A stretch of DNA of 23,199 nt. It comes from a virus. Numbering within the stretch: the first letter of the stretch is position 1; each line of letters opens with the position of its first letter. A program made the translations under genes and the position numbers. Location of the stretch: positions 1 to 23,199 of the IMG/VR virus record IMGVR_UViG_3300032011_000139, one strand, 5' to 3'. Below the pieces are notes generated by a model. The model searched no databases. It had not been told where the DNA came from and was given only the letters and a program-made list of their open reading frames with translations. Positions 13,140 to 21,421 of the stretch are shown one piece after another.

Positions 13140-16100
13140 CTATAAAGTTAACCTTATTGACCCAGAAGGGCTGGAAACCTACTCTGCTAAAGATACAGAT
13201 ATAGTAGATTCTTTTACTATCAACTCTGAATTTCAAGCTTTTGAGAATAAAATTGAATTTCATGTATACAGTCTTGACGGAGTACTTCTAACATCAGATT
13301 TTGGTTATAATCGTCAATCTTATTTAGGATCAAGTCAACAGGACCCTAACGGTAAGATTCTTGAAATGTGTATTGATCCTGTAGAGGATATACAAAAGTA
13401 TGGTTTTTCTTCCGGCGACGTTAAAGTAGTTTATAACTTTATAGACGACCTTTACACAGAAAATAAAATAGCTGTTCAATTCTTTATAGAAGAGATATCA
13501 GAAGATAGAACTGAATTAAGATTACTAACTAATCAAATACCTGATTCAAATGTAGTTGAGACTACAAACAAAATTAAAGAAGAACTTGCATCGACTTCAT
13601 ATTTAAACGACTTCAGAGTAAACCCCGGTAATAATGATCTACTTATAGGAATTAATATAGATATACAGCCCTACAGAGATTTTAGCTCAGTAGTAGTAAA
13701 GTTATATGAACCCCTTCCTGAACAGTACGAAATAAAACAATCACTTACTATAGATAGAGTAGTATCCGATTCATTAGGGTATGAGATATTAGGTGAAACT
13801 ATTCCTGATGAAATTAAAATACCGTACTTAAAAGGGCCGAATTATAACGTAGAAGATATTAAAGGAACCACAGTTCCTACCCCTTACTTTAATTATAACG
13901 AATTATTTTCTTTCCCTACCAATCAGACCTATAGACAGTTAAACTCTTTATTTGCAGAAAAAAGTATTGAGTTAAGCGTTGATTATAATGATTTCACTAA
14001 CTACGTACAGTTTAGTTCTGTAAAAGAAAGAATAGAAAACTTTCAATATAAACTAAACCTAGTTACATCTTATCAAACCTCCTACTCAGCTTCATTAAAC
14101 GCTAATAATAATGCAGCCGGAGTAACAGGCAGCTTAGACTACTTCAAGACAAGGATAGATAACATACTTAAGAACTTTGATCATTTTGACAGACACCTAT
14201 ATTACGGAACAGGATCATACTCTTGGCCTAAACAAGCACCGTATAATGAGCCTTATATAGTTGCTACAGGTTCTGCAACAGCTTCTGTAGCTAACCTAAT
14301 AGAAAGTGCAAGTTTATATGATGATACTAATAACTCAAGACTGGTAAATACCATACCTGAATTTTTAAAAGAAGATAGCGAAAATGCTAAATATCTTTTA
14401 TTTACAGATATGATCGGCCAGCACTTTGACAACCTATGGGTGTACACAAAAGCATTATCGGATAAGTACGATAACGATAATAGACCTAATAGAGGTGTAC
14501 CAAAAGGGTTAGTAGAAGAAGTACTAAGAAACTTTGGTGTAAAACTATACTCTAGTAATAGATCAATAGAAAATTTATTTGCTAACTATACAGGAGAGTT
14601 TTATCAAACAGGGTCTGAAAGTTTAAAAGCAACCGGATCGTGGGGACAGGGTACTTACCTAATAAGTGCTTCTAATTCTCCTATATCAGAAGACTTATAC
14701 AGAAAAGAAATATATAAACGTATTTACCACAACTTACCGTTACTTCTTAAATCTAAGGGTACCGAACGAGGAGTACGAGCACTAATTAATACTTTCGGTA
14801 TACCTTCGTTAAATACAAGCGGTTCCATGGGAGGCTTGTTGGTAAGGAGTTATGGGGGTAACAATACTACAGCAAGTGTTAACTTAGGTTTAGATTTTGC
14901 TAATACATCATCAATAGGTAAAATAAAACTAGACAATACAGGTAGTACAACTACCGGTAATACTCTATCTCAATATTCTTCTATAATTCAAAGAGACGGA
15001 ATATATGATAAGTATAGCGATGATATTCATACAGTAGATATAGGATACTCTCCTATAGATGTAATAAACGATAAAATATTTGATTTTTATACTAAAAGCG
15101 GAAGCTTTAATATAGATAACTTTATAGGGGATCCTAATGCTGCCTACTCAAGTAGTTACTCTGACCTAGACTCAGCTTCATTCCAAGCAATGAGTCATAT
15201 TATTACACACCCTACAGGAAGTGATGATTATGGAGACTTTGTAAGGATATTAAAGTTTTTTGATAATGTATTATTTAAAAGCATAAAAGACTTTATACCT
15301 GCAAGATCTAACGTTAATACGGGTATAATAATTAAGCCCCATGTACTTAACAGAAGTAAAATAAAACAAGTACAAGCTACTAGTAATCAACCAAAGACTG
15401 GTATTAGCTCTAACTATGGAGATAATATGCAGATTACTGGTTCAATAGAAATACTACAGTTAACCGGTAGTTCTGGAGGTTCTTTCGGTAATATTGGTTT
15501 AGAGCAAGTAATTCCTTTAACTGCTAGCTATACCGAAAGTGTAATGACACCAGACGGACTAAGATCTAAAACTTACCACAATCATGAAGAAGCTAGATAC
15601 GATGGAGAATTGTCTGGTAGTATACTATTTCCGGTAGTTAAACCCGGTGAGTTAAATGATGAAAACATTTTTAAATACGAAAATCCTAACGTAATTCAAT
15701 ACAAAGTAATTGATTTTGACGATATGTTAGTACCGCCTACTCCTACACCGACCCCAACAGTTACCGTGACTATGACTCCTACACCGACAGTACCGGTAGT
15801 TACTCCATCTAAAACTCCTCCTGTGACCCCATCATCATCTGATCTTGGATTAGAAGACTGTTGGAGAATTGTAAGATGTACTGATGAAGCTATATTCTAT
15901 GCACCTAAATTTAGAGGCTGTATTAACGATTCTATTTCAGTATTGAGTCATAACTTCCACGTTGGTGACGTTGTACAATTCTTTAATTTCTCTGTAGGAA
16001 ATGAAGCTTGTCCTGGAGGCACAACTTACTGTGGAACTATTGAAGGAGCAGCAACAATTAGCCCTACAGCATTAATATCACATGATGATCAAATAAGTGG

Positions 16101-16140
16101 AGGCGATCCATGTGGAAATGAAACTTACTGTACAGAATAA
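13126..16140 (+). CDS. Large baseplate wedge-like protein with TP linker and Cys-rich C-terminal domain, 1004 aa
   Basis: Residues 1-860 look like a large baseplate/tail protein. Around 524-561 lies LYRKEIYKRIYHNLPLLL followed by KGTERGVRALINTFGIPS, resembling the K-G-T-x-x-G-x-x-x-L-I-x-x-x-G-I-P motif of P2 gpI / gp7-type wedge proteins. T4 gp7 is of similar length (1032 aa). From about 870 a Thr/Pro linker ([19 protein letters not shown]) leads to a C-terminal domain of about 98 residues with seven cysteines. Six of them line up with the C-terminal domain of the protein at 20567-21415, including VGDVVQF and TTYCGTI. The domain would be displayed at the baseplate rim. The wedge call is moderate; the shared C-domain is clear. 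Confidence 0.7.
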   Translation: MPQTNYKVNLIDPEGLETYSAKDTDIVDSFTINSEFQAFENKIEFHVYSLDGVLLTSDFGYNRQSYLGSSQQDPNGKILEMCIDPVEDIQKYGFSSGDVKVVYNFIDDLYTENKIAVQFFIEEISEDRTELRLLTNQIPDSNVVETTNKIKEELASTSYLNDFRVNPGNNDLLIGINIDIQPYRDFSSVVVKLYEPLPEQYEIKQSLTIDRVVSDSLGYEILGETIPDEIKIPYLKGPNYNVEDIKGTTVPTPYFNYNELFSFPTNQTYRQLNSLFAEKSIELSVDYNDFTNYVQFSSVKERIENFQYKLNLVTSYQTSYSASLNANNNAAGVTGSLDYFKTRIDNILKNFDHFDRHLYYGTGSYSWPKQAPYNEPYIVATGSATASVANLIESASLYDDTNNSRLVNTIPEFLKEDSENAKYLLFTDMIGQHFDNLWVYTKALSDKYDNDNRPNRGVPKGLVEEVLRNFGVKLYSSNRSIENLFANYTGEFYQTGSESLKATGSWGQGTYLISASNSPISEDLYRKEIYKRIYHNLPLLLKSKGTERGVRALINTFGIPSLNTSGSMGGLLVRSYGGNNTTASVNLGLDFANTSSIGKIKLDNTGSTTTGNTLSQYSSIIQRDGIYDKYSDDIHTVDIGYSPIDVINDKIFDFYTKSGSFNIDNFIGDPNAAYSSSYSDLDSASFQAMSHIITHPTGSDDYGDFVRILKFFDNVLFKSIKDFIPARSNVNTGIIIKPHVLNRSKIKQVQATSNQPKTGISSNYGDNMQITGSIEILQLTGSSGGSFGNIGLEQVIPLTASYTESVMTPDGLRSKTYHNHEEARYDGELSGSILFPVVKPGELNDENIFKYENPNVIQYKVIDFDDMLVPPTPTPTPTVTVTMTPTPTVPVVTPSKTPPVTPSSSDLGLEDCWRIVRCTDEAIFYAPKFRGCINDSISVLSHNFHVGDVVQFFNFSVGNEACPGGTTYCGTIEGAATISPTALISHDDQISGGDPCGNETYCTE

Positions 16141-16149
16141 TAATATAAT

Positions 16150-17358
16150 ATGGCAGGAATAACAACAGACAATTTTATTATTACTAACCCGGGACTAGCC
16201 GGAGTTAGGCTTTTATTTGGTACAAGTAGTAACCAGGGTAAAGTACAGGGTATAATAGCAAGTACTACAGACTGTAATCAAAATAACTATGCTGCTGAAT
16301 TCGAAGCTTTAGAAGTATTTAATATATTTAGCACACCTTTTCCTATAGCAAGCAGACAGGCTAAAACTAACCACTATTATTTTGAAATACACCCACCAGT
16401 TGCATTTGATACAGGTTCAACTACTACTCCAACTATCTGTAAAGATACAACGTTTGTACCTTCTACTGTAGTTGACTTTACTAATAATGTCTATAACGTA
16501 ACATTCAATAGTGATCAAGAGTTGAGATCTTCTCAATTTCAATTTGTAGTAGATAGTAATAATTCTGGTTCAAGCACTAGACCATCTAACATACAAGCTA
16601 TATTAGCAGATACCGCTGTAACAGCATCAGTACAGGATTCTAACTATTCTTCGTTAGCAGTCATAAGAGGAAGATATGAAGGAGCAAAAACAGATGCAGC
16701 TGATTACGGTATATCACCTTCAATTGCAGCTGAGTTAAAAGACGGAGCTATATACGATTCAAGTATTTCTTCTTCAACTATTTGTGCTCAAGCTTTTGAT
16801 GAAAGACCTAATAAAGAATTCTTCTTTGTACCTACACAAGATTCAGCAACTAGAGTCGATTCTGGTTCTGTACAGTATAGTAATCCTAACTATAGGTATA
16901 TAACTCTTGTAAAAGGAAATATTGCAAGTAATAATGCAGCCACAACAGGTTCTATGTTATACCTTAATTTTAATACAGCATCAGCAGGAGTAGCTATAGG
17001 AGATTATCTTCAATTATTTGGAACTACTGCTGGCGGTGGACCTACTTTTTATAATAGAGGAATAGAATTTGTAAAGGTACTAGGTTTAACACAACACAAC
17101 GACTCTGTAGTTAGCGCATCAGTTAAAAGAAATGCAATAAAAGATCAATTTGATAGTACTATTCCTTTTGGTACTACTTCTACTCCTAGCTCTGTTGGCT
17201 TCCATGTAAGACATGTAAAAGGAGATGAAATATACCAAGCTGAAGGAAACAAACTATTTAAAGTAACAGATAAGAAATTATATAACTACGATACAGAAGA
17301 AGTATTTTTTGTAGGTGAAGAAGGGTATATTTTGTATCCTTTTGGTAGTTGTAACTAA
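16150..17358 (+). CDS. Virion structural protein, 402 aa, family unknown
   Basis: A beta-rich, Ser/Thr/Asn-rich protein with no signal peptide. It contains repeated short strand-turn units (FQFVVDSNNSGSS, ITLVKGNIASNN) and a C-terminal part with FHVRHVKGDEIYQAEGNKLF and LYNYDTEEVFFVGEEGYIL. Such composition is usual for baseplate-attached or fibre-hinge proteins. Four cysteines are scattered rather than clustered. It lies 9 bases after the wedge-like gene in the same operon. Function is not assigned; gp8/gp10-like or fibre-connector roles are possible. Confidence 0.6.
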   Translation: MAGITTDNFIITNPGLAGVRLLFGTSSNQGKVQGIIASTTDCNQNNYAAEFEALEVFNIFSTPFPIASRQAKTNHYYFEIHPPVAFDTGSTTTPTICKDTTFVPSTVVDFTNNVYNVTFNSDQELRSSQFQFVVDSNNSGSSTRPSNIQAILADTAVTASVQDSNYSSLAVIRGRYEGAKTDAADYGISPSIAAELKDGAIYDSSISSSTICAQAFDERPNKEFFFVPTQDSATRVDSGSVQYSNPNYRYITLVKGNIASNNAATTGSMLYLNFNTASAGVAIGDYLQLFGTTAGGGPTFYNRGIEFVKVLGLTQHNDSVVSASVKRNAIKDQFDSTIPFGTTSTPSSVGFHVRHVKGDEIYQAEGNKLFKVTDKKLYNYDTEEVFFVGEEGYILYPFGSCN

Positions 17359-17376
17359 TAAAAGTTTAAATTAATA

Positions 17377-17389
17377 TATTTATATAAAA
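17377..17389 (+). promoter_or_regulatory. Possible late promoter, AT-rich box
   Basis: TATTTATATAAAA lies in the 44-base gap before the gene at 17403, one of the few non-coding gaps in the tail run. It nearly repeats the box before 6657 (TATTTATATATAAAA). It would allow separate late expression of the distal tail genes. The evidence is repetition and position only. Confidence 0.35.
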
Positions 17390-17402
17390 GAATAAAACAA
17401 AA

Positions 17403-18062
17403 ATGGGATACTTAAATAATGGCGTTGTAACCGTTGACGCAATATTAACGAAGAAAGGAAGAGAACTACTAGCAAGAGGCGATGGTTCTTTTAAGATTAC
17501 TCAATTTGCTTTATCCGATGATGAAATAGATTATACACTATATAATCCTTCTCACCCATCAGGATCTCAGTATTATGGGCAGGCTATAGAAAATATGCCT
17601 CTATTAGAAGCTTTTCCTGATGAAACTAAATCATTAAAATATAAGCTAGCAACTCTTCCTAGAGGTACTTCAAAACTACCATTACTAGAAACTGGATATG
17701 CTAGTATTGTACTTAAACAAGGAGGTTCATTAGCAATAACTCCTCAAACATTAAACTACCTAGGAGCTACTTCTACTTTTGAAAGTGGGGGATATACTGC
17801 TACTATAGCTGATGTGAGGGTACTTTCAAGCTTAACAGGTGTTGGAATAAACACAGAAGAAGCTGAGACATTAAATTCAACACAAACGATTGGAACTAAT
17901 GTATCTAAGACTGTAATAGGAACTTCTATTAATTTAAGAGCCACTACAGTGAATACTTTATTTGGAACCAAAACTAAACTTCAGACTACTATTCAAATTA
18001 TAGGTAGAGATTCAGGAGCAAGAGTTACTATTCCTATTACAATTAACAAAGTAAATAACTAA
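17403..18062 (+). CDS. Conserved marine-phage structural protein, 219 aa
   Basis: The N-terminal half has a strongly patterned sequence: LTKKGRELLARGDGSFKIT, FALSDDEIDYTLYNPSHP and YYGQAIENMPLLEAFPDE (residues 16-74). I recall this pattern from unannotated structural genes in uncultured marine myoviruses. The conserved acidic/aromatic core suggests a defined fold. The C-terminal half is Thr/Ser-rich beta sequence ending in ARVTIPITINKVNN. It follows a possible late promoter and precedes two related structural genes. It could be a fibre-attachment or baseplate rim protein; the exact role is unknown. Confidence 0.65.
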   Translation: MGYLNNGVVTVDAILTKKGRELLARGDGSFKITQFALSDDEIDYTLYNPSHPSGSQYYGQAIENMPLLEAFPDETKSLKYKLATLPRGTSKLPLLETGYASIVLKQGGSLAITPQTLNYLGATSTFESGGYTATIADVRVLSSLTGVGINTEEAETLNSTQTIGTNVSKTVIGTSINLRATTVNTLFGTKTKLQTTIQIIGRDSGARVTIPITINKVNN

Positions 18063-18066
18063 GAAG

Positions 18067-19065
18067 ATGTCGTATAAAAGATTTGATAACGAAGACGTAG
18101 TAGTAAGTGCAGAATCTGTAACGGCTCCTTGCTGGAGTAATAACGTAGTTAATTTACAGGTATTCGAACTTAACTCTACACAAACTGCTGCTTCCAGCGG
18201 TAAGTACTATTATAACGTATATAATACAGGATCAGAAGTCGCTAACTCAGCAATACAGTTTTCTGTAGCTCATGGAAATAAATTAGGTTTAGGAGCACCA
18301 TTGTATGATACTTCAGTAACAGGTAAATCATATAGCTCTACAGTTTATGGTCAATTTAGAACCTTGATTTTTGGAGATGAAGATACTAACTTTACATTTG
18401 CCTCTGGTACTGCAACCCGTACCCCTGAAAACGTTTTATTTGTTTCAGTAGAAAGAGCAAGATACAAAGAGAAAATATTTCCAGGTTCTTTATTCTTAAC
18501 ATTAACAGGTTCTACAGGTAATCCTTTGCATCTAGTAGATAACAGCTTAACATCGTCGACAGATACTTTTGTTGATTCCGGAAGGGTATATTCTATATAT
18601 TCTGGTTCTGGACCTGGAGGTGTTACAAACTCAACTGTAGAGTATGGAAAATTATTTCCTGATGTAGGTATAATAGCACTAGACGGAGATTTACTTTCTT
18701 CTAGTAACGTTGTAGCAATAAATGGTACTGCATCTAACTGGTCTACAACAGTAGCTAACAATCAGTTTTTTAAAGCAATTGATACAGGAAGTAGTTTTAA
18801 GCTACGTTCTGAAGAGACAGTATCTTCTAATTATGTATTTATTAGAGCCAGAAATGCTGAGTTTAACTATTCAAATAATCCATCAAACATAACAGGATCG
18901 GGAGAATTGAGACATAGTGTAATGATTGATAATCCTCAATCTTATGTTACAGCTGTCGGCCTATATAATGATAATAACGACCTGCTTGCAGTAGCTAAAC
19001 TATCTACTCCTTTGATAAAAGATTTTACAAAAGAAGCACTATTAAGGGTCAAACTTGATTATTAA
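18067..19065 (+). CDS. Structural protein with shared C-terminal module, 332 aa
   Basis: The protein is beta-rich and Ser/Thr/Gly-rich throughout, with several TGS triplets and one cysteine near the N-terminus. The last 40 residues (YVTAVGLYNDNNDLLAVAKL... ending LLRVKLDY) clearly match the end of the next protein (YITSVGLYNDAQELIAVGKL... ending VKIKLDI). The two therefore share a C-terminal module, or are anciently duplicated with diverged N-terminal parts. The module may be the docking or trimerisation end. The gene is 4 bases from each neighbour. Confidence 0.6.
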   Translation: MSYKRFDNEDVVVSAESVTAPCWSNNVVNLQVFELNSTQTAASSGKYYYNVYNTGSEVANSAIQFSVAHGNKLGLGAPLYDTSVTGKSYSSTVYGQFRTLIFGDEDTNFTFASGTATRTPENVLFVSVERARYKEKIFPGSLFLTLTGSTGNPLHLVDNSLTSSTDTFVDSGRVYSIYSGSGPGGVTNSTVEYGKLFPDVGIIALDGDLLSSSNVVAINGTASNWSTTVANNQFFKAIDTGSSFKLRSEETVSSNYVFIRARNAEFNYSNNPSNITGSGELRHSVMIDNPQSYVTAVGLYNDNNDLLAVAKLSTPLIKDFTKEALLRVKLDY

Positions 19066-19068
19066 TGA

Positions 19069-20031
19069 ATGAGCGCTTGGAAAAAATTAAATCAACAGGA
19101 TGCCTTTGTTACAACTTATGTAGCTAAAAAATCTCACTTTGTTAGTGCGAGTAACTATACATTTTTTTATACTGATAAAAACCCTGTTAAGTATTATGCA
19201 GCTGAAAGATTAGAAGGTAATATATACTACCCTACTGGTAGTGATTTATTCTCTGGTTCTTATAAACCTTTGGTTCATAGAAGTCTTGAACAGCTATACT
19301 ATAAAAGCTATCAAAGCAGTTCTGGTACCATTACAGGTTCATTTGCTGAAGATTCGGGATCATATAATAACTACGACCACTATTTAGAGTCGTCCTTTTC
19401 AGATTCAGGATCTAGATTTTTATCAGGATCTCTAGCGATGGTATATTGTATACCTCAAAAATCTTTTGGTACTCATATTGAGCCTTTATCTTTTAGATTT
19501 GATCCTTCACAAGGGTCTTTTAATGCACAAAGTTTTTATATAAGAGTTCAAGATGATTATATTAGTGCAAGTTACTTTGAAAGAAACGCTTACGGGTATT
19601 ACGGAGGTCTAGAACCTATAATAGATGATGGAGAAGGTAACTTAATGATATCTGGTTCATCTAAAAATAGAGTAGGTAATATAATATACTCTCATGGTCA
19701 AGTTATACTGACCGACCAAGATGTAGCTCAATTCATGATAGCAAGTCAGTCGGCAAATATATCTTGGAAATCAAATCAACCTATTTATACATATAACTAC
19801 GACTGTAAGATTTCTGATGACGAATTTAACCATACTCTAAATCCAACAGCTCTTACCGGTTCAGATAACCGAATGAGAAATAATGTAACGGGATCAGCAT
19901 TTGTCCCTTATATTACAAGCGTAGGATTATATAATGATGCACAAGAATTAATAGCAGTAGGAAAGCTTGGTCAGCCTCTACCTAAACCTGCTAACACTGA
20001 ATTGACCGTAAAGATAAAATTAGATATATAA
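19069..20031 (+). CDS. Structural protein with shared C-terminal module, 320 aa
   Basis: It begins MSAWKKLNQQDAFVTTYVAKK and is very rich in Ser, Tyr and Gly, with many SGS/TGS turns separating short strands, as in fibre or baseplate-peripheral proteins. The C-terminal 40 residues are homologous to those of the upstream protein (GLYNDxxxLxAVxKL, then K-x-K-L-D at the end). The start at 19069 was chosen over the overlapping ATG at 19065, which is in another frame. It probably pairs with the upstream protein in the same substructure; no named family. Confidence 0.6.
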   Translation: MSAWKKLNQQDAFVTTYVAKKSHFVSASNYTFFYTDKNPVKYYAAERLEGNIYYPTGSDLFSGSYKPLVHRSLEQLYYKSYQSSSGTITGSFAEDSGSYNNYDHYLESSFSDSGSRFLSGSLAMVYCIPQKSFGTHIEPLSFRFDPSQGSFNAQSFYIRVQDDYISASYFERNAYGYYGGLEPIIDDGEGNLMISGSSKNRVGNIIYSHGQVILTDQDVAQFMIASQSANISWKSNQPIYTYNYDCKISDDEFNHTLNPTALTGSDNRMRNNVTGSAFVPYITSVGLYNDAQELIAVGKLGQPLPKPANTELTVKIKLDI

Positions 20032-20032
20032 A

Positions 20033-20560
20033 ATGGCAAGTTTAACTTTAAGAAACGTAAAAGGTGGAGCTCTAACTCATACTGAGGCAGATCAAAACTT
20101 TGGTACTTTATTTGTATCGGCTTCTATTACAGGAAGCGGCGGTAACCTATTATTATTTTCTAGAGGTTCTGGTAGTACTGCTTTTGCAACAGGAAGTGGA
20201 GCTATAACTGCATCTATGAATTTAAACCTACAGCATATAACAAATGTAGGAGCTACAACAACTAAAGACATTACAGCTAATAACTTTATTACAACATCAG
20301 ATAAAAGATTAAAGTCTGAGATAGAGCCAATAGCAAATGGACTAGAAATAATAAAACAGTTTTCTTCTTATACCTATAATAAAGAAGGTAAAGCAGATGC
20401 AGGTTTCATTGCTCAAGAAGTACAAGAGTCTATTCCTTACTCAGTTCATGAAAATGATCTAGGAATGCTTACTATGAATGATAGGCCTATATTAGCTCAC
20501 CTTCATAAAGCTATACTAGAATTAGAAGAAAGAGTAAAGGAATTAGAAGGAAAAGAATAA
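20033..20560 (+). CDS. Minimal tail fibre/spike with S74 intramolecular chaperone, 175 aa
   Basis: Residues 89-175 are a peptidase S74 (endosialidase-type chaperone) domain: TSDKRLKSEIEPIANGLEII, then YTYNKEGKADAGFIAQEVQ, then a C-terminal helix with heptads (LAHLHKAILELEERVKELE). In the known family this domain trimerises, folds the upstream fibre and cleaves itself off just before a Ser-Asp at S89-D90. Here the passenger is only about 88 residues of Gly/Ser/Thr-rich beta sequence, far shorter than usual, so the released product would be a stub fibre or tip. The first residues (LTLRNVKGGALTHTEADQNF) look like a tail-attachment motif. It directly precedes the TP-linker proteins. Confidence 0.85.
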   Translation: MASLTLRNVKGGALTHTEADQNFGTLFVSASITGSGGNLLLFSRGSGSTAFATGSGAITASMNLNLQHITNVGATTTKDITANNFITTSDKRLKSEIEPIANGLEIIKQFSSYTYNKEGKADAGFIAQEVQESIPYSVHENDLGMLTMNDRPILAHLHKAILELEERVKELEGKE

Positions 20561-20566
20561 CATGAT

Positions 20567-21415
20567 ATGGCCGTTCGTACTGATGGAGCTTTCAACATGT
20601 TTTCAGCTAGTGCTGAAGACACTCATTCTATAGAGTTTAATCTATCGAAATCGTTAGCTACCATTATGAACTCAGTTACAGGTAGTTCATTTAACGAATT
20701 TATATCTGCTTCTTTATATCCCCACTACGACCCCTCATATGCCGGCAACGTTCAAGACCCTGTTATTAGTTATGTATCAGCTTCATTACAGTGGAGAAAC
20801 TATCCACTAACTCCTACTCAAACACTAACACCTACTCCTACAAAAACCCCTACATCTACTCCTACCGGAACTCCTGCAGTAACTCCTACGAATACTGCAA
20901 CAATAACACCAACACCTACCCCTACTGTGTCTCCACCAGTTACACCTACTAACACAGCTACATCTACTCCTACTAGAACTGCTGATGTAACCCCTACTCA
21001 AACTCCTACTAATACGCCGACTATATCTGATACTCCTACGAATACCCCTACGAATACCCCTACCCAGTCTCCAACCGTCACACCGACAATATCAGATACA
21101 GCAACCCCTACACCTACTCCTACCGTATCAGGAGGACAAGAAAGATGGGAGGTAAATTTATGTAGTGCAGGTAGTCCAGGAGGAACTATACACTATTTAT
21201 CTAAGACACAGTATTGTGATGGAAGTAGTTTAGCTATAATACCAGATGGTAGTTTTAGTAATGGTGATTACGTACAGTTTAGATTAAATATTGCTGGTTG
21301 CGGAGGTGCCACATATTGCGGGCAGATATCAACAGTTGCTAATGGAAGCATAACAGGATTAATAAGCACATTAACTAAACCGTCAGATTGTACTGCTGCA
21401 ATGTGTACCCAATAA
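20567..21415 (+). CDS. TP-linker fibre/adhesin with six-Cys C-terminal domain, 282 aa
   Basis: Three modules. Residues 1-80 are an anchor domain ([27 protein letters not shown]) shared with the next gene. Residues 81-188 are a Thr/Pro repeat linker ([20 protein letters not shown]) that should be extended and may be O-glycosylated. Residues 189-282 form a beta domain with six cysteines, with NGDYVQF, ATYCGQI and TGLIS motifs. The same domain ends the 1004-aa baseplate protein. The design suggests a baseplate- or fibre-attached adhesin with the Cys domain as binding head, but no target is known. Start at 20567 because it aligns with the paralogue's N-terminus. Confidence 0.7.
   Translation: MAVRTDGAFNMFSASAEDTHSIEFNLSKSLATIMNSVTGSSFNEFISASLYPHYDPSYAGNVQDPVISYVSASLQWRNYPLTPTQTLTPTPTKTPTSTPTGTPAVTPTNTATITPTPTPTVSPPVTPTNTATSTPTRTADVTPTQTPTNTPTISDTPTNTPTNTPTQSPTVTPTISDTATPTPTPTVSGGQERWEVNLCSAGSPGGTIHYLSKTQYCDGSSLAIIPDGSFSNGDYVQFRLNIAGCGGATYCGQISTVANGSITGLISTLTKPSDCTAAMCTQ
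20807..21130 (+). repeat. Thr/Pro-coding repeat tract in the 20567 gene
   Basis: About 108 codons of short ACN-CCN repeats with N, S, V, I and A interruptions. Synonymous codons are mixed (ACT, ACA, ACC, ACG; CCT, CCA, CCC, CCG), so repetition is stronger in protein than in DNA. Confidence 0.85.
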
Positions 21416-21421
21416 AAAAAT

